From Planctomycetota bacterium (lineage in GTDB: Bacteria; Planctomycetota; UBA1135; UBA2386), in assembly GCA_020638695.1 (NCBI GenBank), contig JACKIB010000015.1:1-64000 (forward strand): a DNA stretch of 64,000 nucleotides, given 5' to 3'. The translations under genes were made by a program, and so were the position numbers. Below the pieces are notes generated by a model, which saw only the letters and a program-made list of their open reading frames with translations, did no database searches and was not told the origin of the DNA. Shown piece by piece: positions 42,788 through 52,788 of the stretch; position 1 is the first letter of the stretch, and every line of letters begins with the position of its first letter.

Positions 42788-45700
42788 TCAGTGCCCGGGT
42801 TGCGTGTCGAGCGGGTGCAGGGCGAACTCGACCAACCCGAAGGTGAAGTGGTCCGGGTCGCGTGCCGTGGCTACGGGCCGCCGCGGCTCCACGATTCGAA
42901 CCTCCAGGATCCGGGTGCCGGCTTGGAGCGACCGTTCATCGAGGGTGCGGTCGACGAACCCGCCGTCCGCATGACGCAGATCGAGGGAGTGCCCCAGTGC
43001 CCTGCCGTCGAGTGCGAACTCGACAGTGGGCGAATCATCGGCCCGAGCGAGTCGCACGACCAACGCGTAGCGCCCGGCGTGCGGCACAGGGAGTTCGATG
43101 GACAGGCTCGCGCCGCTCGGGACGTCCTTCCACTGCAGGGTTGCGGTCTGTGGGCGGCCGGGGACGGAGTTGCTGCGGTGGACCTTCAGCGAACCGGCAG
43201 TACGCGAACGGCAGGCGAGATCCGCTCCGCGCCAGCGCAGCACCGGTGGAGCACTGGCTCCAGGTCGGAGCCTGCCGCCGGTCAGTAGTCTTCTCCAGCG
43301 CGACTCGACCTCCGTCGGAGCCAGTGCCGGCCAGATCCGAATCTGTCCGAGGTCGTCGCCGGTGATCAGCGTCGTGCCGCGCGCGTCGAAGCCCAGGGTT
43401 CGAATCTCGCTGCCGGCGCTGTCGAAGCGCACCACCTCGCTTCCGTTCGCATAGACCCGCACGACCCCTTCGCCGACGACTGCGAGCAGGCGCCCGCCGT
43501 GCGGCTCGTATGCCAGGGCCAGGACGTCGCTCTCCGGAATCGCCACCGTGTGCTGCAGGGTTTCCGCGTGCCACTCTCGAACTCCGGCCGGGCCGCCTGC
43601 GGCGATACGCTTGCCGCGCGGATCGACCGCAACCGCCACGTGCGGTTCGGAGGCGAGTACCGCGATCTGCCGACCACTCGAGATGTCGAACACCCGCACG
43701 CCGAGCGGGGCGTCGCCGGCGATCAGCACCCGGTGTCCATCCCGAGTGACCCGAATTGCGTGGATCCGGCCCGGGGGCAGGACGAACTCACGTGGCAGTC
43801 GTTCTCCGTGCGATGCATCGAACAGCGCCAACCGACCCGGAAACGTGCCCGCGACGATCAGCATCGAGCCGTCCGGTGTGAAAGCCGCACCGGTGTACTC
43901 GCCTGCTCTCGGTTGGGTCGACCAGCGAACTTCCCAGGTGGACGTGTCATGAACCCGCAGCTCGCGACGGGCGACCCACGTCAGGGATCGGCCGGTCTCG
44001 TCGACGCAGGTGCCGACGCTCGCTCCGGTGGTGCGGATCGAGGTGTCGAATTCGACGGTCGCCGTGCGCGTGTCGAACACGCGGCCGGTGTCGCCCGAGG
44101 CCAGCACGGCGACGCGTCCACCCCCCGGGAACACGGCGAGCTGCCGCACCGCGTCGCGATGCCCCTGAATGCTGCGCAGATCCGTGGTGGAGGGGTCGAA
44201 GGTACGCATCGTCCCGTCCGCTGCGACCGAGAGCAGTTCTCCGCGCCCGTCTCGCCAGCCGAGGCTGCGCACTTCGGCGCGGTGTCCGTGCAGCGTCCCG
44301 AGTCGGCGGCCGTCACGGATGTTCCAACGGTGGATCCCTTGGCCGGCAGCGGTCAGCAACTCGCCGCGGGTGGGATGGAACGAGACGGCGCGGACTCGCT
44401 CGTCGTGCTGCAGGGGAACCCCCTGGGTGACCTGCTTCTCGACCGACCACAATCGCACGCAACGGTCTCGTCCGCCGGATGCGAGCTGTCTGCCGCCGGG
44501 GTCGAACGCGAGACAGTCGACGATGCTGGCGTGCCCGCGCAGGGTGGCGCGCGCTTGCAGCTGGTGGTTCATCAGGTGGAGTCGGCCCGACCCACCGGCA
44601 CAAGCGAGTCGATCCGCGGACAACGCGACGGAATGGAGTCGGTCGGGCAGATTCAGCTTGGCGATCCGCTTGGCGTCGTTCGTCTGCCAGATGCCGATCT
44701 CGCCGTCCGCCGCCACGGCCGCGAACCGTCCACCGTCGGGCGCTGCCGCGATAGCCGTCCATGCTCCCGTGGCAAACGAGCGGATGAACCCGTCCGGCAC
44801 CCGCGTTCGGAAGATGCGCCTGCCATCGGTCCATACCAGCCGCCTGCCCGCGAGTGCCACAGCCCGCACTTCCTCGGGTACCGGGATCTCCCGTATGCAC
44901 TTCAGTGTGGCTCGATCGAACAGCAGCACCGACCTGCCAGCGGCGACTGCCACGTACTTGGGGCCCACGCTCGAGTCCGTGAGCGATCGGTCGAGCCGCA
45001 GCGGAATGCCGGTGCTGGAGTCGACTCGACTCAGAAGATGGCGCCACTCCCAGGCGCGGAGTTCGGGAGGCGCCTCGGCCAGCGACTCGATGGCCTGTGC
45101 GGTTCGGTGCAGCTTGAGCGCCCGCTCCGCGCTGGCGATGCTCGCCCGATAGCTGCTCCAGCGCGACTGTTCGCGCTGTTGCTCGGAGCCGAGGAACAGC
45201 ACCAAGCTGGTGGTTGCCCACGCCGTCAGCAGCAGGAAGATCACCAGAGTCGTCACCACCAAGGCGCGGTTGTGCCGGTAGAAGCGCTGCAGACGCATCC
45301 ACCGGGTGTCGGGTGAGGCGGCGATCGACCGGCCGTGGCGAAAACTGTCCAGGTCGCGCGCAAAGTCGGTGAGCGACGCGTAACGGCGACGCGGATCCTC
45401 GGCCATCGCCGTGAGACAGATCGTCTGCAGGTCGCGCGGGATCCGTGGGTTGATGCGACGTGGCGGATCGGGTTGCGCATCGAGGACGTTGCGGCGCGTC
45501 AGGTCGGGAGTCGCGTCGAGGAACGGGTTGGTCAACGTCAACAGCTCGTACAGGGTGACGCCGAGCGAGTAGACGTCGAGCGCCGGACTCGGCGATGCAC
45601 CGCCACGCAGCATCTCGGGTGGCATGTAGGGCAGCGAACCCAGCACGCTCTGGCTGTGGGTCAGCTGCTGGCTGTCCTCGGTGTGGGCGAGACCGAAGTC

Positions 45701-46438
45701 GAGCAGCAGCGGATGGCCGTCGTGGGACAGCATCACGTTCGACGGCTTGACGTCGCGGTGCAGCACACCGCGCGAGTGCGCATGCGCCAAGGCGACCGCG
45801 ATGCCGTGGGCGATCCGTGCGGACGTTGCGACCCAGTCGCCGACGAACGCCACGGAGCTGGTGGAATCGCCCGTCGCGGCCGCCCCAGCACTGTCGCCGC
45901 ACAGCAATTCGCGCAGGTCGGCTCCGCACAGCGCGGTGACGTCGCGGGTGGCGAAGGCGGCAATCACCGCGGCGAGGCTGCGGCCGCGGATGAACGGCAT
46001 CGAGAACCAAGGCACACCGTCCGTCGTGCCGACTTCGTAGACCGGCACGATTCCGGGGTGCGACAGCTTGATGCTCGCCTCCACCTCGCGGCTGAATCGC
46101 GCCCGAGAGCCGCCGAAGTGCATGAGCTCCGGGCGGATGATCTTGAGCGCTACCTCACGACCGGGCGGATCTTGCCAGGCCTGATAGACCACGCCCATTC
46201 CACCCTCGCCGAGTCGTCCGCGGATCTGGAACGCGCCGAGCGACGAGAGTTCGCCGACGCTGCCCGCGCTGCCCTGCAGCCCGAGGGCCCGCAGCCGCGC
46301 GGTGATGCGGCGGACCTTGTCGGCCCGCGCTGGCTGCCGCTCGCACAGGAGGGTGAGTGCTGCCTCGACGTCTTCGGCCTCGAGGCACTCGAAGATCGCG
46401 TCCTCGAGGCTGAGATGCTCGTCGGGTCCGGTCGTCAT
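42788..46438 (-). CDS. Membrane Ser/Thr protein kinase with WD40 repeats
   Basis: This is a 1216-residue protein. The kinase domain (about 70-375) has GEGGMG (77-82), Lys99 in VALK, HRDVKPSN (227-234), DFG (247-249) and MPPE (272-275, Pro in place of the usual Ala). It should be active. A membrane helix follows at about 392-417. A WD40 beta-propeller region comes next, with repeats such as HASIVDCLAFDPGGRQLASG, VRAVSFHPTRGELLTAAGQG and VRSLGWRDGRGELLSVAADG. The C-terminal 130 residues form a further beta-rich domain. The layout matches planctomycete STYKs that sense through an outer propeller. It is divergent from the SGNH gene, with very little space between, so they must share a promoter region. 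A scrambled copy of its 3' end is at 38817-39690. Confidence 0.9.
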   Translation of the reverse strand: MTTGPDEHLSLEDAIFECLEAEDVEAALTLLCERQPARADKVRRITARLRALGLQGSAGSVGELSSLGAFQIRGRLGEGGMGVVYQAWQDPPGREVALKIIRPELMHFGGSRARFSREVEASIKLSHPGIVPVYEVGTTDGVPWFSMPFIRGRSLAAVIAAFATRDVTALCGADLRELLCGDSAGAAATGDSTSSVAFVGDWVATSARIAHGIAVALAHAHSRGVLHRDVKPSNVMLSHDGHPLLLDFGLAHTEDSQQLTHSQSVLGSLPYMPPEMLRGGASPSPALDVYSLGVTLYELLTLTNPFLDATPDLTRRNVLDAQPDPPRRINPRIPRDLQTICLTAMAEDPRRRYASLTDFARDLDSFRHGRSIAASPDTRWMRLQRFYRHNRALVVTTLVIFLLLTAWATTSLVLFLGSEQQREQSRWSSYRASIASAERALKLHRTAQAIESLAEAPPELRAWEWRHLLSRVDSSTGIPLRLDRSLTDSSVGPKYVAVAAGRSVLLFDRATLKCIREIPVPEEVRAVALAGRRLVWTDGRRIFRTRVPDGFIRSFATGAWTAIAAAPDGGRFAAVAADGEIGIWQTNDAKRIAKLNLPDRLHSVALSADRLACAGGSGRLHLMNHQLQARATLRGHASIVDCLAFDPGGRQLASGGRDRCVRLWSVEKQVTQGVPLQHDERVRAVSFHPTRGELLTAAGQGIHRWNIRDGRRLGTLHGHRAEVRSLGWRDGRGELLSVAADGTMRTFDPSTTDLRSIQGHRDAVRQLAVFPGGGRVAVLASGDTGRVFDTRTATVEFDTSIRTTGASVGTCVDETGRSLTWVARRELRVHDTSTWEVRWSTQPRAGEYTGAAFTPDGSMLIVAGTFPGRLALFDASHGERLPREFVLPPGRIHAIRVTRDGHRVLIAGDAPLGVRVFDISSGRQIAVLASEPHVAVAVDPRGKRIAAGGPAGVREWHAETLQHTVAIPESDVLALAYEPHGGRLLAVVGEGVVRVYANGSEVVRFDSAGSEIRTLGFDARGTTLITGDDLGQIRIWPALAPTEVESRWRRLLTGGRLRPGASAPPVLRWRGADLACRSRTAGSLKVHRSNSVPGRPQTATLQWKDVPSGASLSIELPVPHAGRYALVVRLARADDSPTVEFALDGRALGHSLDLRHADGGFVDRTLDERSLQAGTRILEVRIVEPRRPVATARDPDHFTFGLVEFALHPLDTQPGH

Positions 46439-46467
46439 GTTCGCGGTCTGGTTCTATGATCTGCGCG

Positions 46468-47469
46468 ATGCCCAGGCTACTCCGGCGCAGTGTTCCCCTG
46501 ATGTGGTGGTGTGTCCTGGTGTCGAGTGTCGTCGGGCAGGCGCCGGCTGCCGCCGCGCCGCCGCGACCCAAGGCGACGTGCGCCGTCCTCGGGGGCAGCG
46601 TCAGTGCCGGCCTGGCATGGCGCCGATTCGAGAGCTACTCGCCCGACCCGGACCCGGTCGCGTTTGCCGAGCGGCAACTCAAGAGGTCGATCGAGGAGCG
46701 GGAGTACGAGCTGCGCACCGACGGGTTGTCGGTCGGCAAGGCGCTGAGCAGCCTGGCTGGCGGTTCGGTCGAGATCCTCGACTACGCACAGATCTTCTAT
46801 CGCAACCAGGACTCGGTGGTCGGGCGGCAGTTGCGGCTCGCGGTGGAGGTCCGGAAGTGTCGGCTGGTGGTCGGACTGGACCTGCTGGTGTGGTTCGGAT
46901 TCGGCGACATCGAACGGCCGCGGACGAAGCTGTCGGCCGCGCAGCAGGCGGAGTTCGCCGCAGCGCGACGGCTGGCCCTACAGCAGCGCGCCTTCGCGTT
47001 GCTCGACAAGCACCTCGCCGCATCGACCGCGACGAAGACGGTGTTCGTGATCGGCGACTATCCCGACCTGACGAAAGCCAACCCGATTCTGTTGCGGCCG
47101 CACCAGCGACCCACCGCCGCGGTCCTGGCCGAACTCAACAAGCGCTTCCACGAGTTCGCTGCCAAGCGCGATCGGATCCTCGTCTTCCCGATGAATCGCC
47201 TGTTGTCTTCCGCAGTCCGGCACCAGCTGGAACTCCGGGTGGGCGACAAGTCTCGCAAGCTGCGCGACGAAGACACGCTGCAGTTCGACAACATCCACCC
47301 GAACAAGGTCGGTCTTGCGGTGCTGCTGGGCGAACTCCGGGACCTCGTCGCCAAGTCGGCTCCACAGGTTGCCGACTGCCTACCGGTGATCCCACCGTTC
47401 CAGCAGTTGATCACCCGGCTCGGCTTGAAGGTGGGTGACCTCGATTACCTGGCGACGCGCGCGAAGTGA
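46468..47469 (+). CDS. Exported SGNH/GDSL-like hydrolase
   Basis: The start at 46468 gives a normal signal peptide (MPRLLRRSVPLMWWCVLVSS); ATG 46456 in frame is possible, and neither has a clear ribosome site. The 333-residue product has a GDS-like block I (AVLGGSVSAGLAW, with Ser after Gly-Gly in place of Gly-Asp) and block V DNIHPNKVG with the Asp-x2-His pair. It may therefore be an esterase or acyl-modifying enzyme, although the altered block I lowers certainty. It is divergent from the kinase gene. Confidence 0.7.
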   Translation: MPRLLRRSVPLMWWCVLVSSVVGQAPAAAAPPRPKATCAVLGGSVSAGLAWRRFESYSPDPDPVAFAERQLKRSIEEREYELRTDGLSVGKALSSLAGGSVEILDYAQIFYRNQDSVVGRQLRLAVEVRKCRLVVGLDLLVWFGFGDIERPRTKLSAAQQAEFAAARRLALQQRAFALLDKHLAASTATKTVFVIGDYPDLTKANPILLRPHQRPTAAVLAELNKRFHEFAAKRDRILVFPMNRLLSSAVRHQLELRVGDKSRKLRDEDTLQFDNIHPNKVGLAVLLGELRDLVAKSAPQVADCLPVIPPFQQLITRLGLKVGDLDYLATRAK

Positions 47470-47499
47470 CGCGCGCCCGACCGCAGGGTGGTTTCGCGA

Positions 47500-48573
47500 T
47501 CACGCCTTGCGGCACTCCGCGAACAGGTTGATGCCCTCGCCCTCGAAGCGAATCTTCGAGCATCCGGTGCCGAACCGCGAGGCGCGGAACAGCCGGTGCA
47601 TTGCGGCCTCGTCACGATGCACGAGGTGCCAGTCGAGCACGTGTTCCATCAGCTCGCGGCTCGGGTTGTTCGGATGGAAGTTGCCGAGGATGACGCGGCC
47701 GCCCGTGGCGAGCTGCTCGTGGATCCAATCGAGCAGGCGCACCACGAAGCTGTCGCCGAAGTAGTCGATCAGGCCGATGCTGTAGACCAGGTCCTGCGGT
47801 GGGAGCTCCAGGTGCTGCCGGCCGAGCGCCAGGTGGACGAGGTTGCCACGGTGGCGGGTGAAGCAGGGAGCCAAACCCTCGTGCGCCGCACGTTTGGCGA
47901 CGTGGTCCAGGGCTTGGTTGTCGATGTCGACGCACGTGGCGCTGACTCGGGTGCGAATGTGCGGGTCGGTGGCGACGTCGAACAGTTCCGCCGCGGGGCC
48001 ACAGGCCAGGCTCAGGATGCGCGCCGGTCGTCCGACGGTATCGGCCACGGTGGTGCGAATCTCCTCGGCCAGCAGCGCGCGGCGGTGGACGACCGCCCGG
48101 CAGGCTGGCTGGGTGCGCATCGAGCGATCGATCAAGAGTCCCAGCTGGGTCACCCCGCTCGGCACCTCGCGGTACATCAGGTCGATGGTGCCGTAGTCGC
48201 CGGCGTAGCCGCGCGGCTTGCGATAGATCCGGGCCACCAGGTCGGAGGACTCCAGTCGCCGCAGGACCGCGGTCTGGACCCTGCGACCGAGTTCGCCGCG
48301 CACCGCGACGTCGAGGTCGCTGGATGGGCCGAGTTCGCGGTGCAGCGCGGCGGCGAATCGAGATACCTGTGCCTGCACCCACTCAGCGTAGGTCGCCGGG
48401 ATCACACCGCGGTTCCACTTGGCCGCCCGCTCCGCGTCGCGGAGGATCCGGTCGAGCTGCACGATCTCGGTCTCCAGGCGGCTCCAAGCCTCCTGAGCGG
48501 GGGGCTTGTTGGGGAGTGAGTGCGCGGTCAGGCGGTCGTTCGAGGTCAGGATCGGCAGCTCGGTGGTGGACAT
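47500..48573 (-). CDS. Class I SAM-dependent methyltransferase
   Basis: The start at MSTTELPILTSNDRL (48573) gives a 357-residue protein. A helical N-terminal part with RKPRGYAGDYGTIDLMYRE precedes a Rossmann methyltransferase fold. Motif I is ILSLACGPAAELFDV, the acidic end of strand 2 is CVDIDNQAL, and motif IV is LVYSIGLIDYFGD. This combination resembles the family annotated as extracellular-factor 3-hydroxypalmitate methyl ester biosynthesis protein, a quorum-signal enzyme in other bacteria. That substrate is not shown here. It lies downstream of the ECF sigma gene on the same strand (266 bp apart); the gap holds no other gene. Confidence 0.75.
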   Translation of the reverse strand: MSTTELPILTSNDRLTAHSLPNKPPAQEAWSRLETEIVQLDRILRDAERAAKWNRGVIPATYAEWVQAQVSRFAAALHRELGPSSDLDVAVRGELGRRVQTAVLRRLESSDLVARIYRKPRGYAGDYGTIDLMYREVPSGVTQLGLLIDRSMRTQPACRAVVHRRALLAEEIRTTVADTVGRPARILSLACGPAAELFDVATDPHIRTRVSATCVDIDNQALDHVAKRAAHEGLAPCFTRHRGNLVHLALGRQHLELPPQDLVYSIGLIDYFGDSFVVRLLDWIHEQLATGGRVILGNFHPNNPSRELMEHVLDWHLVHRDEAAMHRLFRASRFGTGCSKIRFEGEGINLFAECRKA

Positions 48574-48838
48574 GGTGGTGTCGCTGTGGGGTGGTTCGGT
48601 GCGTTTCCCTGCGGATGGGCGCGCCGGACCCCGACGTGACGGGCGCCCTCCAAAAAAACCACCCGACTTCGGCTCGGCGGCCGCTGCAGGTCGCGGGCAC
48701 CTCCCGAAGGCGTGCGTCCTGCGGTTGCGCACCACCCGACGCCAGACCGAATGGGTCGGTCGGTCTCGGTTCGCCCGCTCGCCTTGCGGGCGCCATGTCG
48801 CGAGCCGGCGCGCACCAGGTGTCGACCTCCGGGCGGAG

Positions 48839-49414
48839 CTACTCGTCGAGCAGGATCGACAGGCGCAGCAGTGCGCGCCTCAGGAGCTGACGCGAACTCT
48901 CTTCCGTGCGCCCCATCACCGCTGCCGCTTCGGCGTGGGTCATGCCGGCAACTCGCACCAACGACACCACCTCGCGCTGTTCCTCGCTGAGCTGATCGAA
49001 TGCGGCTTCGATCCGCAGAGTCTCCTCGGCGGCGCGGGCGTGCAGCGATGGCGTCGAGAAGGTGCCGTAGAACTCCAGGGGGTTCCACGTCTCGCCATCC
49101 TGGTCCGCCCCTCCGCGCAGTTGTCGGTCGAGGTCGCGCTTGCCCGCGCGCCAATACCGGTCGCGCTCCGTCATCTTGCGCTTCGCCAGGGTGAACAGCC
49201 AGTTGCGGAACTCGCGTTCCCCGCGGAACTCGAGGTCCTGTTGGGCCCGCAGTGCTTCGCGGCACACCGACTGAACGAGGTCGCTGTGCGATTCCAACTG
49301 TCGCAGCCGCGGCGCCGTGCGAAGGCGTACGAAGGCCCGCAACGCGGGGAGGTGCTGAGCCAGCTGGTTCGCGAACGGCGGGTCGTCGTCCGGTCGGGGG
49401 ACGTGGTCCGGCAT
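48839..49414 (-). CDS. ECF-type RNA polymerase sigma factor
   Basis: This 191-residue protein starts MPDHVPRPDDDPP; an ATG six codons earlier (49432) is possible. Region 2 contains ESHSDLVQSVCREALRAQQ and FRNWLFTLAKRKMTERDRYW. Region 4 contains LSEEQREVVSLVRVAGMTHA then EAAAVMGRTEESSRQLLRRALLRL. It resembles the factor at 2356-2934 in length and in the DLVQSVCRE motif. In planctomycetes these factors often pair with large kinases; the kinase at 42788-46438 is nearby but not adjacent. Upstream (49433-49625) shows no gene. Confidence 0.85.
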   Translation of the reverse strand: MPDHVPRPDDDPPFANQLAQHLPALRAFVRLRTAPRLRQLESHSDLVQSVCREALRAQQDLEFRGEREFRNWLFTLAKRKMTERDRYWRAGKRDLDRQLRGGADQDGETWNPLEFYGTFSTPSLHARAAEETLRIEAAFDQLSEEQREVVSLVRVAGMTHAEAAAVMGRTEESSRQLLRRALLRLSILLDE

Positions 49415-49625
49415 CGCCGGGACGATAGTCACCCGCCGGGTCGCAGCGCAGTCCTCCGGCGCCGTGAGCCGCAGGAATCGGCGATCGGCAGTCGGTGGAC
49501 CGAGTGACGAGTTGTGGACCGTGGGCCGCCCACTGCCCCTCAGAAGCGTCCCGAGGGGCGCGCAGCGGGAGCGACCGCTACCTCGTCCGGGCGCAGCTGC
49601 CGCGATCGCGATCCGCTGCCCAGCC

Positions 49626-52562
49626 TCAGCGCACGGGGTCGATCCAGAACACCTGCACGCTGCGTGGCGGCATCGAACCCGGAGCGTTGGCCGCGTGGTG
49701 CTGCAACAGCAGCCCCGGTCCGGTGGCGTTCCAGGACAGCACGGTCTTGCCGCTGCCCGAGCCGACGCGGAACAGCCGCACCCGCGCGCCGTCCGGCCGG
49801 ACGCCGGTCACCTCGAATCGGTCACCGAAGCCCGAGTAGAGCTTCGGGTCGAACTCGGCCTGCCACGTCGCAGCCTGGTCGGACCAGTTGACGAACACCA
49901 GCCCGAGCCGCGACGAGCACGCCGACTCGCGCCACACCGAGTGCAGCACGTGCGCCACCGGATAGTGAATCGACTGGGTGAACACGTCCTCGTAGAAGTG
50001 CTTCGTCACCCCCTGCAGCGGGTCGTTGCGCTCGAAGGTCGGTACCGCCGGATTGTCGCTGGTCGACACCACACTCGGGTCGAAGCCGGTCGGGCCGAGT
50101 GCCAACGCGGGGAGCGCCAGCGGGCGCTCCATCACGCCCGAGTTCAGGAACTGCCCCGCTTCCGCGTCGCGCGACACCGATTCGTGTAGACGCTGGAAGA
50201 ATGCCAGCAGCTGGACCTGCTGCGGCACCGACGGGTCGCGCACCCCGATCTTCCCGTTGACCTCGGTCAGCAGGCTGAGGTCCTTGAAGTCGTAGAAGTA
50301 CGAGAACAGCATCGACTTCATGCCCTGGATGAACATGAGTGCGTGAACCATGCGGTTGTAGTTGCCCCACTCCTCCCAGGTGAGGCCGATCTTCCCGGTA
50401 CCGAAGTCGACCGGTTGACCGCCGCCGAGCAGTGCCGAGACGCCGCGGGTGCTGAGCATCATGCCGAGCGCGTCGGCACGCGAGTATTCGTGGTAGACCA
50501 GGTTCCACAGCGGAGGGTCGTCGGTCTGTGCCTCGACCGGTGCCGGGGGCAGTCCGGGTGACGTGAGCTGGTCGATGAAGGTGCTCAGCTGCGTCTGCAG
50601 CGGAAGTGGCTTCAGGCCGTGCTGTGCCGCGTCGTAGTGTCCGGCATAGAACTCCTGCACGCCTTCGGTGGCCAGGAACGGCACGTCCGGATGGCTGCGC
50701 CGCACACCCTTCGCGAGCGCGATGCGAGCCCGGACGCGGTCGAACAACCGCTTGCCGCCGTCGACGTACTCGGTGCCGCCGTGGTACTTGAAGTTGAAGA
50801 ACGGCGTCCCGGGCTTGGGGTAGCGCAGGAAGCTGCCCGAGCCGCCGAGCAGGTCGAAGAAGAAGCCACCGAGCTCCGGAGTACCCTTCAAGATGTCGGG
50901 GTACAGCACGTCGCTGTAGAAGTTCGGGGTGTTGCGGTTGCCGAGGTCGGACAGGAACGAGTTCAACCCGACCACCGGGATCACTTCGCCGAGTCGGTTG
51001 CGCAACAGCCAATCGGTGTCGAAGCCGCTCCACGCGTCGGTGTCGATGAACAGCGGCACGGTGTAGACCGACACGTTCATGCCGAGTCGTTGCGCGCGGG
51101 CGATCTCGTTGCGGGCACTGCGCGGTGGCTGGTGATCGGCCAGGTCGACGTCGGCGAATGGCTCGGGATTGAACCCGGGTCCGACCGGATCCTCACCGTC
51201 GGTGGCGCGTGCCTTCAACCACTTCTGCCACTCCATGAACAACGGCGATGCGGCGTCGTTTCCCGGTTGTCGGAACATCGCTTGATGGTGGCGGCCGACG
51301 TCGACGAAGGTCTCGAAGATGTCGTCCAGCTGCTGATAGAAAGCACCGAGCGTCGAGGTCGCGATCAACACCGACCCGTCGACCACCTCGCGGTTGAGTC
51401 GGTAGAACGGCGAACGGATCGGTACCATGCCCATGCCGCTGCGCACGAACTCGCGGTAGTGTGCGCCGACGTCGTACCAGTACGCATCGGAGCGCGCTTG
51501 CAAGGCGCAGAACACAACCGGGTAGGGGGCGACGAAGACGTTGAGCGCCGGGGAAGGCCCGTAGGCCGGGAAGTACACCGGGCACCAGCGGTAGTACGCG
51601 GTGCCCGTCGCGTTCGAGACGATGTCGTGCTTGAACTTCTTGAAGTGTCCCTGGGTGTCCTCGGTGCTCAGGTAGAGCACCTTGCGGAATGCGGAGATGA
51701 TCTCCTCACCTTGGACGACCTCGGTCGGGTCGCCGCCGTACAGTGCGGAGAACTGCATCTGCTGCTCGCGTGCCGGGTGCTCGAGCGTGGCCGACAGGTT
51801 GAACAGCTGCCAGCTGCGCATCGCCAGGTTGCTCGAGGGCAGCGGCACGTTCTGCGACACCGGCACCAGGATGCGCGACTTCTGGCTGTCGCCAGGTTGC
51901 TGCAGGTAGACGATCGGTGCGTGCACCTCGTCGATGGTGAGCGGCACGATCCCGTTGGGGTTCTCGAATCGGGCCATCCGGGTCGACCAGGTCGCGCGCT
52001 GTGGGGCGAATGGCGAGACCTGCACTGCGATCTCCACCCAGAAGAACGAACGCGAGTTGGTGTTCGGCACGCAGCAGCCGTGCCAGCGGAACACCGCGGT
52101 GCGCGGTGCTCTCGTCGAATCGACCCACACGCGGAACTCGCTGGCATCGGCCGGGGTGATTTCAGAAGCGAAGTCGGAATCCAGCGGGCGCAGCACCGCC
52201 TTCCACAGCATCGTCGACTGGCCGGGCGGCGGCACGGTGACGAAGTCGAAGCGCGTCACCCGGTCGTCGGAGTGTGTGCCACGGTGCGCGATACGCTGCA
52301 AGGCGACGCCGTTGGTGGCGTCGTAGGCGAACGTCAAACCGATCGCGGCGGATCCGCATTGGGCATCACCGAGGGTGAACGACTGTCCGGACCCCCAGTT
52401 CGAGATCTCGCGGAGCCCGGACTTGGCGAACGGCGGACATGGCAGTTGAGTCGCCGCGGGTGCGGCGAGGGAGCCAAGCACGAGCGCGAACAGCACGGGT
52501 GTGCTGGCTCGACGCGGGCCCCAGGGGAGGGGGAACAGGTGGCGTGGGAGCTTCGGGTGCAT
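49626..52562 (-). CDS. Large exported DUF6259-like protein
   Basis: This is a 978-residue protein with a signal peptide (TPVLFALVLGSLAAPAATQ). The N-terminal half is beta-rich. The central part (IARAQRLGMNVSVYTVPLFI, DTDWLLRNRLGE, DILKGTPELGGFFFDLLGGS, RRSHPDVPFLATEGVQEFYA) has the alternating pattern of a glycoside-hydrolase TIM barrel. The C-terminal part (LGLVFVNWSDQAATWQAEFD) is a beta-sandwich. I believe this is the DUF6259 family of glycoside-hydrolase-like proteins; the catalytic residues are not certain. It is divergent from the second DUF1549 gene, with 226 bp between, so both may serve polysaccharide use. Confidence 0.7.
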   Translation of the reverse strand: MHPKLPRHLFPLPWGPRRASTPVLFALVLGSLAAPAATQLPCPPFAKSGLREISNWGSGQSFTLGDAQCGSAAIGLTFAYDATNGVALQRIAHRGTHSDDRVTRFDFVTVPPPGQSTMLWKAVLRPLDSDFASEITPADASEFRVWVDSTRAPRTAVFRWHGCCVPNTNSRSFFWVEIAVQVSPFAPQRATWSTRMARFENPNGIVPLTIDEVHAPIVYLQQPGDSQKSRILVPVSQNVPLPSSNLAMRSWQLFNLSATLEHPAREQQMQFSALYGGDPTEVVQGEEIISAFRKVLYLSTEDTQGHFKKFKHDIVSNATGTAYYRWCPVYFPAYGPSPALNVFVAPYPVVFCALQARSDAYWYDVGAHYREFVRSGMGMVPIRSPFYRLNREVVDGSVLIATSTLGAFYQQLDDIFETFVDVGRHHQAMFRQPGNDAASPLFMEWQKWLKARATDGEDPVGPGFNPEPFADVDLADHQPPRSARNEIARAQRLGMNVSVYTVPLFIDTDAWSGFDTDWLLRNRLGEVIPVVGLNSFLSDLGNRNTPNFYSDVLYPDILKGTPELGGFFFDLLGGSGSFLRYPKPGTPFFNFKYHGGTEYVDGGKRLFDRVRARIALAKGVRRSHPDVPFLATEGVQEFYAGHYDAAQHGLKPLPLQTQLSTFIDQLTSPGLPPAPVEAQTDDPPLWNLVYHEYSRADALGMMLSTRGVSALLGGGQPVDFGTGKIGLTWEEWGNYNRMVHALMFIQGMKSMLFSYFYDFKDLSLLTEVNGKIGVRDPSVPQQVQLLAFFQRLHESVSRDAEAGQFLNSGVMERPLALPALALGPTGFDPSVVSTSDNPAVPTFERNDPLQGVTKHFYEDVFTQSIHYPVAHVLHSVWRESACSSRLGLVFVNWSDQAATWQAEFDPKLYSGFGDRFEVTGVRPDGARVRLFRVGSGSGKTVLSWNATGPGLLLQHHAANAPGSMPPRSVQVFWIDPVR

Positions 52563-52788
52563 GGATGCGGACCTCCGCTTCGGGTCGAGACGATGGGCCG
52601 GGTGGCCCCGACGACATTCGCACAATTGGATGGGGTCGGCAACCCGGGGCGGGCCGCATCCGAACCGTGGTATGGGGTTGTTGCCGCCCCTACCGTCAGC
52701 TGCCGGGCCGAAGACCCGGCGCGCCAGCGGCCGACGGGTCGTCGAACAGCGATCCCCGCCGGGTTGCGCGGGGCTCCGAGCGCGGGCG

